A stretch of 10,610 nucleotides of DNA, from contig CAMFHW010000098.1 of NCBI GenBank assembly GCA_945952175.1, positions 1 to 10,610 on the forward strand, given 5' to 3'. Below the pieces are notes generated by a model that did no database searches, had not been told where the DNA came from, and saw only the letters and a list, made by a program, of their open reading frames with translations. Positions within the stretch are counted from its first letter, which is position 1. Each line of letters begins with the position of its first letter. The position numbers and the translations under genes are program-made. Origin of the DNA: an uncultured Phenylobacterium sp. (lineage in GTDB: Bacteria > Pseudomonadota > Alphaproteobacteria > Caulobacterales > Caulobacteraceae). Below, in pieces: positions 5,763 to 10,610 of this stretch.

Positions 5763-7181
5763 ATGATCGTTCGCACCGCCGCCGCCCTGGGCGCGCTCCT
5801 GATCGCCACCGCGGCCCGGGCCGCCGCGCCGACGGCCTCGCCCCTGCCGCCGCCGGCCGACCAAGCGCTCGCCCGCGACCTCCTCGCGGAGCTCGTCGGC
5901 ATCGACACGGTGCACCGGTCCGGCACCCTCAAGGCGGCCGAGGCGATCCAGGCGCGGCTCAAGGCGGCCGGCTTCGCCGACGGCGACATCAGCCTGCTGA
6001 CCATTCCCGAGCACCCGACCCAGGCCCAGCTCGTCGTGCGGATGAGGGCCAAAGCGCCCAAGGCCAAGCCGATCCTCTGGATCTGCCACCTCGACGTCGT
6101 GGAGGCCAAGCGCGAGGACTGGACGGTCGATCCTTTCACCCTCACCGAGAAGGACGGCTGGTTCTACGGGCGCGGCTCGCAGGACATGAAGAGCGAGGAC
6201 GCCGCCGTCCTCGAATCCCTGATCCGCCTGAAGCGCGAGGGCTTCACGCCCGACCGCGACCTGATCGTCGCCTTCACCTCCGATGAGGAGAGCGGCGACG
6301 CCAATGGTCCCGAATGGCTGCTCAAGACCCATCGCGACCTGATCGACGCCGGCCTGGTGATCAACCCCGACGCCGGCGGCGGCTCGATCAAGGACGGCAA
6401 GCGCCTCGCCTACGGCATCCAGACCAGCGAGAAGGTCTATGTCACCTTCCGCGCCGAAGCGACGGACAAGGGCGGCCACTCCTCGGTGCCGGAGCCCAAC
6501 AACCCGATCTATCGCCTGGCCGAGGCGCTGGGGAAGGTCGCCGCCTACAGGTTCCCGGTCGCGACCACGCCCACCACCCGTAGCTGGTTCGCCGCCCAGT
6601 CCGCCTACGCCGAGGGCCAGGAGGCCGCCGACATGCTGGCCATGTCCAAGGAGCCGACCGACATGGCCGCCGCCGAGCGCCTGTCCCAGCGGCCGAGCAC
6701 CGCGCCGCGCCTGCGCACCACCTGCGTCGCCACCGAGATCGCCGGCGGCCATGCCGAGAACGCCCTGCCCCAGCGCGCCTACGCCTCGATCCAGTGCCGC
6801 ATGATCCCGCTCGACACCGAGGCGGGCGTGAAGGCCCAGCTCGAAAAGGCGATCGCGGACCCACAGGTCAAGCTCACCACGATCGCGCCCGCCACGCCCG
6901 CGCCCGACTCGCCGCCCGACCCGGCCCTGTTCGCCCGCATCGCCAAGGTCGTCGCCTCCGAGTGGCCGGGCGTGAAGGTCATCCCGCACATGGACCTGGG
7001 CGCCTCGGACTCGATCTTCACCCGCGCCGCGGGCATCCCCTCCTACGGGCTCTCCGCCGTCTGGGGCGATGTCGACGACAACCGCGCCCACGGCCGCGAC
7101 GAGCGCATCCGGGTCGACCGCTACTATGAGGGCGTCGAGTTCGCCTACCGCATCATGAAGGAGCTCGGTCGCGGCAAATAG
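5763..7181 (+). CDS. Exported M20-family metallopeptidase
   Basis: This 472-residue protein is a complete M20 peptidase. The metal and catalytic residues are easy to follow: H109-x-D111 (HLDVV), the bridging Asp141 in GRGSQDMKS, the Glu pair 175-176 in SDEESG (general base and ligand), Asp203 in NPDAGGG, and His443 in RAHGRDERI. The lid/dimerisation domain is inserted at about 220-345 and contains GGHSSVPEPNNP (His239), which in this family helps to bind the substrate carboxylate. Residues 1-20 form a signal peptide ending A-R-A, so the enzyme is periplasmic. Members cut the terminal residue or an acyl group from small peptides and amino-acid derivatives; the exact substrate is not readable. 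The ATG at 5763 follows GAAGGG at 5749-5754 at 8 nt. It appears to be a single-gene unit, bounded by repeat elements on both sides. Confidence 0.95.
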   Translation: MIVRTAAALGALLIATAARAAAPTASPLPPPADQALARDLLAELVGIDTVHRSGTLKAAEAIQARLKAAGFADGDISLLTIPEHPTQAQLVVRMRAKAPKAKPILWICHLDVVEAKREDWTVDPFTLTEKDGWFYGRGSQDMKSEDAAVLESLIRLKREGFTPDRDLIVAFTSDEESGDANGPEWLLKTHRDLIDAGLVINPDAGGGSIKDGKRLAYGIQTSEKVYVTFRAEATDKGGHSSVPEPNNPIYRLAEALGKVAAYRFPVATTPTTRSWFAAQSAYAEGQEAADMLAMSKEPTDMAAAERLSQRPSTAPRLRTTCVATEIAGGHAENALPQRAYASIQCRMIPLDTEAGVKAQLEKAIADPQVKLTTIAPATPAPDSPPDPALFARIAKVVASEWPGVKVIPHMDLGASDSIFTRAAGIPSYGLSAVWGDVDDNRAHGRDERIRVDRYYEGVEFAYRIMKELGRGK

Positions 7182-7196
7182 GCCTGCCGGAGCGCC

Positions 7197-7275
7197 GAGT
7201 TTCGGGGACAGGTTGAATATCTCGCGCGTCGCCGGGCCGCGGGCCGTTGAGATATTCAACCTGTCCCCGAAACTC
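7197..7275. repeat. 79-bp palindromic element with perfect 27-bp arms
   Basis: Positions 7197-7223 and 7249-7275 are exact reverse complements over 27 bp, separated by a 25-nt GC-rich loop. Each arm contains TTTCGGGGACAGGTTGAATA, markedly less GC-rich than the genes around it. No T-tract follows, so it is not a standard terminator, though it would form a very stable RNA hairpin after the peptidase gene. The compact, exactly symmetric form resembles a REP/MITE-like non-autonomous element, such as those moved by REP-associated tyrosine transposases; no transposase is present. Confidence 0.8.
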
Positions 7276-7331
7276 CGGTCCAGCCCTCCGTCCGCCCCCG
7301 AATATCGCCCGCGCCAGACTCGGAATCCCCT

Positions 7332-7339
7332 GCTAGCGT
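7332..7339 (+). promoter_or_regulatory. Possible -10 element (GCTAGCGT) of the small exported protein gene
   Basis: The same octamer, preceded by T in both cases, occurs before the metallo-hydrolase gene on the other strand. Here it would place the transcript start near 7346, about 30 nt before the ATG. No clear -35 is seen. Confidence 0.35.
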
Positions 7340-7376
7340 AAGCGTGGGGGGATGAACAACTCAAAGGGAGAAGACC

Positions 7377-7577
7377 ATGAAACTGGTCACTGTCGGGCTC
7401 GGCGCCATCTGCGCCCTGGCCCTTTCGGCGGGCATGGCGGCGGCGGAGATGCAGCCCATCCCGAACCCGCCCGAAAAGCCCAAGGCCGCGGCCCACAAGC
7501 ACAAGGCCAAGCACCACAAGGCCAAGCCGGCGGCCGAGAAGCCCGCCGACAAGGCGATGGAGCCCGCCAAGAAGTAG
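7377..7577 (+). CDS. Small exported Lys/His/Ala/Pro-rich protein
   Basis: A 66-residue protein with an excellent start: AAAGGGAGAAG precedes the ATG by a few bases (GGGAG at 7366-7370). Residues 1-23 form a signal peptide (hydrophobic core VGLGAICALALSAG, cleavage after A-A-A). The mature 43 residues are low-complexity and strongly basic, built from Lys, Ala, Pro, Glu and His, including AHKHKAKHHKAK at 39-50 with four histidines. There is no cysteine and no folded-domain motif. It is probably an unstructured periplasmic or outer-surface protein; binding to metal ions, polyanions or the cell wall is possible, but that is inference. Small Ala/Lys/His-rich exported proteins of unknown function are common in alphaproteobacteria. 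The signal peptide, ribosome-binding sequence and compositional shift at the cleavage site make it a real gene despite its size. Confidence 0.8.
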   Translation: MKLVTVGLGAICALALSAGMAAAEMQPIPNPPEKPKAAAHKHKAKHHKAKPAAEKPADKAMEPAKK

Positions 7578-7648
7578 AATCGATCCGGCGGGCCGCGCCA
7601 CGGCCTGGTCCGCCGGTCACGATCGCAGGCGGCCGCCCAGACGCAAGA

Positions 7649-7671
7649 AAGGCGGCCCCTAGGACCGCCTT
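7649..7671 (+). terminator. Weak hairpin after the small exported protein gene
   Basis: AAGGCGG (7649-7655) pairs with CCGCCTT (7665-7671), and the stem can extend by two pairs past one mismatch. It is 71 bp after the stop codon. The following bases are C-rich, not a T run, so termination here is uncertain. Confidence 0.4.
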
Positions 7672-7815
7672 CGCCGCCTCTCATGTGTTCGCGCGAAGCT
7701 TCGAAAAGCTCCGGAGGCGCCGCGGGGCCCCACGCCCCGGCGACCGGATTCGGCCACCGTCCCGACTCTTATCCGCCCGCAAACGCGAGATCGCAACGCC
7801 GCACCGTCGCGACTG

Positions 7816-7879
7816 TGTGGTTCGCGGCGTATCTGTGGTTTCCGAACCACAGGCCAAATTGCCCAGAAATGGCCTTTTT
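7816..7879 (+). promoter_or_regulatory. Competing hairpins followed by a T5 terminator-like element (candidate sRNA or attenuator)
   Basis: The arm CGAACCACAG (7843-7852) can pair with TGTGGTTCG at 7816-7824 (9 bp) or, as a tight TCCG-loop hairpin, with CTGTGGTT at 7833-7840 (8 bp); the two structures exclude each other. Directly after, GGCCA (7852-7856) pairs with TGGCC (7870-7874), followed by TTTTT (7875-7879), a short terminator-like unit sharing base 7852. It lies in a 496-bp stretch (7578-8073) without a credible gene. That stretch also holds a CTCGCG-CCACA-CGCGAG hairpin at 7889-7905 and the palindrome GTCGGCCGAC near 7985. Nothing proves transcription. Confidence 0.35.
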
Positions 7880-8018
7880 CCGAGCCATCTCGCGCCACAC
7901 GCGAGGGTCAGATTGTCACCGTCGGCTGATCGGCATCCGGTCCGGAACCTGAACAGCCCCCCCAGCCCCACCGCACCGGTGAAGGTCGGCCGACATTTCC
8001 CAAACGCCCGAAAAGCGT

Positions 8019-8054
8019 AGCGGCGGCGTTCCCCCAGCGCCGCCGCTTCCTTTT
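8019..8054 (+). terminator. Strong GC hairpin with T-rich tail, likely bidirectional
   Basis: AGCGGCGGCG (8019-8028) and CGCCGCCGCT (8038-8047) form a perfect 10-bp stem with a 9-nt loop, followed by TCCTTTT on the plus strand. On the minus strand the hairpin lies just past the stop of the gene at 8074-8370 and is followed by ACGCTTTT. It probably ends that minus-strand transcript, and would also end any plus-strand transcript from the gene-free stretch before it. Confidence 0.65.
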
Positions 8055-8073
8055 GCACGCTAGGTTTCCGCGC

Positions 8074-8370
8074 TCAGATCTTGGCGGGCTCGGCCTCGTA
8101 GACGTCCATCCGGGTCCGCGCCGCCGCCAGTCCCCGCACCGCGCGCACGAAGTCCACCGAGGCGGCCACGTCGAAATGGGCCTTCAGCGCGGCGGCGTCG
8201 GCCCAGCGCTCCACGAACACCAGCTTCAGCGGGTCCTCGCAGTCGACATGCAGGTCGTGGCTGATGCAGCCCGGCTCGGCCCGCGAACGGCGCGAATGCT
8301 CCAGCCCCAGCCGGCGCGCTTCCTCGAAGGCCTCCGGCCTCGCCTGGATCGTTCCCGTCACGATGATCAT
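8074..8370 (-). CDS. Antibiotic-biosynthesis-monooxygenase (ABM) domain protein
   Basis: A 98-residue single-domain protein with the dimeric ferredoxin-like ABM fold seen in YgiN and LsrG. Visible family marks are the first strand IIVTGTIQARP (2-12), the helix EAFEEARRLGLEHSRRSR, EPGC at 32-35, the strand LKLVFVERWAD with E-R-W at 54-56, and ALKAHF at 61-66. Members include cofactor-free monooxygenases and signal-degrading isomerases; this one has no partner gene to narrow the choice. Start 8370 is preferred over an upstream in-frame start at 8427 because GGGAGAGG lies just before it and the fold begins at residue 2; the upstream 19 residues are Arg/Gly-rich noise. It is divergent from the phosphatidyltransferase-like gene and cytoplasmic (no signal peptide). 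Confidence 0.85.
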   Translation of the reverse strand: MIIVTGTIQARPEAFEEARRLGLEHSRRSRAEPGCISHDLHVDCEDPLKLVFVERWADAAALKAHFDVAASVDFVRAVRGLAAARTRMDVYEAEPAKI

Positions 8371-8528
8371 CGGCCTCTCCCTTTTTTGCGCGCCAACCCT
8401 ACCCCTTCCGCGGCTTCGGCTCGACACAGGCCGTTAAGCCGCGCAGGTTTAGGCTTGCAAGTCGGGGTTCGGGCGCGCGAGCGTCCGTGCGCCGGACCGC
8501 GCATGAGACCGCCCGAGACCCGAAGCGA

Positions 8529-9083
8529 ATGTTCTCCCATCCCCTGGCCGTCGCCCGCCTGGCCCTGTTGGTTCCGCTGATCTGGCTGCTGACCGAAGGC
8601 GGCCGTTTCCATTACTGGGCCGGCCTCGTGGTCTTCCTGATCTGCGGCCTGGGCAGCCTGATCGAGGGCTATCTGCCGCGGAAGACCCCGCCGACCCGCG
8701 CCGGCGCCATGCTGGACGCCATGGCCGAGCGGCTGCTCACCATCGTCGTGGTCGCCGGCCTGATCGCCAGCGGCATGCGCTCGGGCCTGGTGCTGGTCGC
8801 CAGCCTCATCCTCATCGCCCGCGACGTGGTGGTGGCCTCGATCAACGAGGCCCTGCCCCAGCAGCAGCTCGACATCCGCCCCGCCGGCCTGGAGAAGGGC
8901 CGCATCGCCTTCCAGATCCTGGGCTTTGGCTTCCTCATCGCCCCGGCCTTCCCGCTGCCCGACACCATGGTGTCGTCGCGGATCCTGGGCGGCGTCGCCC
9001 TGATCGTCGCCGGCATCCTCGCGGTCATCACCCTGGTGGGCTACGGCCGGCGCGCCGCCCGGGCGTTCAAAAGCCAGGCCTGA
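8529..9083 (+). CDS. PgsA-like CDP-alcohol phosphatidyltransferase homologue with degenerate active site
   Basis: The ATG at 8529 gives 184 residues with several hydrophobic helices (about 5-21, 29-45, 69-84, 86-104, 126-141, 152-171); a GTG at 8487 would add 14 polar residues, and neither start has a strong ribosome-binding sequence. The region SLIEGYLPRKTPPTRAGAMLDAMAERLL (43-70) aligns with the PgsA signature, including the shared G-Y-L-x-R-K. The family motif D-x2-D-G-x2-A-R-x8-G-x3-D-x3-D is altered, however: the four Asp positions read Ser43, Glu46, Asp63 and Glu67, Ala of A-R is Pro50, and the spacer is seven residues long. IARDVVVASINEAL (96-109) matches the next conserved PgsA segment. 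It is an inner-membrane protein, either a diverged enzyme with altered metal binding or a pseudoenzyme. It is followed 60 bp later by a same-strand transporter gene. Confidence 0.75.
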   Translation: MFSHPLAVARLALLVPLIWLLTEGGRFHYWAGLVVFLICGLGSLIEGYLPRKTPPTRAGAMLDAMAERLLTIVVVAGLIASGMRSGLVLVASLILIARDVVVASINEALPQQQLDIRPAGLEKGRIAFQILGFGFLIAPAFPLPDTMVSSRILGGVALIVAGILAVITLVGYGRRAARAFKSQA

Positions 9084-9143
9084 CCCCTTCCGCATTCCCC
9101 CCCAGCCGCTATGGTCGGCTCAACGACAAAGGGCGGGGGGCGC

Positions 9144-10610
9144 ATGGCGGCGAAGCATACGGGCGGCGGAAAGCCCGTTTTTTCCGAAGGTTATAAACAG
9201 GTCGTGCTGGCCCTGCTGGTCACGGCCTACGCCTTCAACTTCATGGACCGCACGATCATCGCCACCATCGGTCAGGCCATCAAGGCCGACCTCAAGATCA
9301 CCGACACCCAGCTCGGCCTGCTGGGCGGGCTCTATTTCGCCCTGCTCTACACCTTCCTCGGCATCCCGATCGCGCGCCTCGCCGAGCGGTTCAGCCGGGT
9401 CAACATCATCGCGATCGCCATCGTCGTCTGGTCCGGCTTCACCGCGCTTTGCGGCACGGCCGCCAGTTTCGCGACCCTGGCCGCCTACCGCTTCGGCGTC
9501 GGCTTCGGCGAGGCGGGCCTGTCGCCGCCCTCCCACTCCCTGATCAGCGACTATTACGAGCCGAAGAAGCGGGCCAGCGCCCTGGCCGTCTACGCCTTCG
9601 GCATTCCGCTCGGCACCATGGTCGGCGCGATCCTGGGCGGCTGGCTGGCCCAGAACTTCTCCTGGCGCTGGGCTTTCGTCATCGTCGGCCTGCCGGGCGT
9701 GCTGATCGCGCTCGCCATCAAGCTGGTGATCAAGGAGCCGCCGCGCGGCCATTCCGACGCCGCGCCCGCGCCGGGCGCCGCCGACGCCGACGGCTACACG
9801 CCCGCCACCCATCCGCCCCTGTCCCTGGCGGGGGAGTTCCGCGAGCTCGCCGCCGTGGCCAAGGTGCTGTTCGGCAAGTGGCCCGTGCTGCACATGGTGC
9901 TGGGCGTCACCCTGGCCTCCTTCGGCTCCTATGGCTGGGGGCAGTTCGTGCCGCCGCTGTTCGCCCGCGCCTTCGGCGATCCGTCCGGCCACGCCCACTG
10001 GACCTGGGCCCAGTTCTTCGCCAGCCCCTCGGGCGACTACAAGCTCGACCTCGCCAAGATCGGCCTGATCACCGGCCTGGTCGGCGGGATCTCCTCCGGC
10101 ATCGGCACCATCCTGGGCGGGGTCGTCACCGACCGGATGTCGCGGATCAGTCCGCGCTGGTATTCGCTGACCCCCGCCATCGGCCTGACCATCGCCACGC
10201 CGATCTATATCGCCGCCTACATGCAACCGGCCTGGCAGGCCACGGCGCTGATCCTGCTGATCCCGGGCATCTTCCACTACACCTATCTCGGCCCGACCTT
10301 CGGGGTGGTGCAGAACATGGTCGAGACCCGCCGGCGCGCCACCGCCGCGGCCCTGCTGCTGTTCTTCCTGAACCTGATCGCGCTCGGCGGCGGCCCGCCC
10401 TTCACCGGCTGGGTCATCGACCACTTCGCCCAGTTCCACTTCACCCACCCGGACGTGCACGGCATCCTGCCCTCGCTGCAGCAGGTGCTGGCGGGCGGGT
10501 CCGCGGGCCATGAGTTCGCGGTCGCCTGCCCCGGCGGCGCGGCGCCCAAGGGCGCCGCGCCCGAGCTCGCCGCCCAGTGCCGCGGCGCGCTCGTCGAATC
10601 CACCCGCGCC
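9144..10610 (+). CDS. MFS transporter, Spns-like (partial, runs off the window)
   Basis: The frame is open for 489 codons from the ATG at 9144 to the window end with no stop. A G-rich sequence (GGGCGGGGGG, 9131-9140) just before it may serve as ribosome-binding site. After a short polar N terminus, TM1 (VVLALLVTAYAFNFMDRTIIATI) is followed by the family segments LGLLGGLYFALLYTFLGIPIARLAER and RFGVGFGEAGLSPPSHSLISDYYEPKKRASAL. This is the signature of Spns (spinster)-like carriers, which are often found near catabolic genes in alphaproteobacteria. The central cytoplasmic loop (about 200-240) is Ala/Pro/Asp-rich. In the second half, the segment between about 274 and 302 is an unusually long hydrophilic loop (FGDPSGHAHWTWAQFFASPSGDYKLD), and a further Cys-containing Gly/Ala/Pro-rich loop follows around 440-489. 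The substrate is unknown; export of an organic acid or lipid-like metabolite is typical for the group. It may be co-transcribed with the preceding gene. Confidence 0.92.
   Translation, partial: MAAKHTGGGKPVFSEGYKQVVLALLVTAYAFNFMDRTIIATIGQAIKADLKITDTQLGLLGGLYFALLYTFLGIPIARLAERFSRVNIIAIAIVVWSGFTALCGTAASFATLAAYRFGVGFGEAGLSPPSHSLISDYYEPKKRASALAVYAFGIPLGTMVGAILGGWLAQNFSWRWAFVIVGLPGVLIALAIKLVIKEPPRGHSDAAPAPGAADADGYTPATHPPLSLAGEFRELAAVAKVLFGKWPVLHMVLGVTLASFGSYGWGQFVPPLFARAFGDPSGHAHWTWAQFFASPSGDYKLDLAKIGLITGLVGGISSGIGTILGGVVTDRMSRISPRWYSLTPAIGLTIATPIYIAAYMQPAWQATALILLIPGIFHYTYLGPTFGVVQNMVETRRRATAAALLLFFLNLIALGGGPPFTGWVIDHFAQFHFTHPDVHGILPSLQQVLAGGSAGHEFAVACPGGAAPKGAAPELAAQCRGALVESTRA

Noticed and set aside
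7197..7275. Reading the 27-bp-arm palindrome as a CRISPR unit or a Rho-independent terminator
   Set aside because: There is a single copy with no spacer array, and no T-tract follows the right arm.
5643..7601. 652-codon minus-strand frame opposite the M20 peptidase
   Set aside because: It covers an entire peptidase gene with intact catalytic residues, a repeat and the small exported gene; the product is Gly/Val/Arg-rich noise.
7352..8020. 222-codon plus-strand frame overlapping the small exported protein
   Set aside because: It lies in a different frame from the convincing signal peptide at 7377 and its translation is low-complexity with no motif.
7681..8058. 125-codon minus-strand frame in the gene-free stretch
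   Set aside because: Arg/Gly-rich, no ribosome-binding sequence seen, no domain, and it runs through the terminator hairpin at 8019-8047. Not enough support for a gene.
9120..10511. 463-codon minus-strand frame opposite the MFS transporter
   Set aside because: Asp/Gly/Glu/Gln-rich antisense of membrane helices; the plus frame gives clear transmembrane segments and family motifs.

Overview
The window is GC-rich (roughly 70% by eye) with dense genes and long spurious ORFs on the opposite strands, as expected for a high-GC alphaproteobacterium. The PEPxxWA-type sorting tail, GCTANNNN-like -10 boxes, Tat-like and lipoprotein leaders, a Spns-type MFS carrier and dispersed hairpin repeats suggest Caulobacterales (Caulobacter or Phenylobacterium relatives). 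That placement is inference; no rRNA or marker gene is present. The region looks like ordinary chromosome, with no transposase, integrase, phage gene, tRNA or CRISPR.

Layout. At 1-178 the end of an amidohydrolase gene runs out. It is followed by a very good sigma-54 (-24/-12) promoter at 190-205 driving a PEP-CTERM-type exported protein (254-931), closed by a hairpin terminator. A minus-strand metallo-beta-lactamase-fold protein with a Tat-like leader (1001-1966) diverges from a translationally coupled pair on the plus strand: a crotonase-superfamily protein (2100-2969) and a class I-type bacterial cytochrome P450 (2966-4174), which share an ATGA overlap. A 126-bp nested hairpin repeat fills the gap to a convergent minus-strand lipoprotein with a right-handed beta-helix (4314-5441). 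After a 300-bp spacer holding a second hairpin repeat comes an exported M20 metallopeptidase (5763-7181), then a third repeat with perfect 27-bp arms, and a tiny exported Lys/His-rich protein (7377-7577).

A stretch of nearly 500 bp without a convincing gene (7578-8073) contains several hairpins, including two that compete for the same 3' arm directly before a T5 terminator-like element, and a strong GC hairpin with T-rich tail at 8019-8054. It is the best place in the window for an undescribed small RNA. The right end has a minus-strand antibiotic-biosynthesis-monooxygenase-domain protein (8074-8370), a PgsA-like CDP-alcohol phosphatidyltransferase homologue whose signature aspartates are largely replaced (8529-9083), and an MFS transporter running off the window (9144-10610).

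How they work together. The crotonase and P450 form the only clear operon and suggest oxidation plus beta-oxidation-type processing of a hydrophobic acyl-CoA or isoprenoid/steroid-like substrate. The other genes look like single transcription units with envelope or periplasmic roles. The most noteworthy points are the sigma-54 control of the PEP-CTERM gene, the crotonase active-site swap from hydratase to isomerase pattern, the degenerate phosphatidyltransferase, the perfect 27-bp-arm palindromic element and the switch-like hairpin pair.
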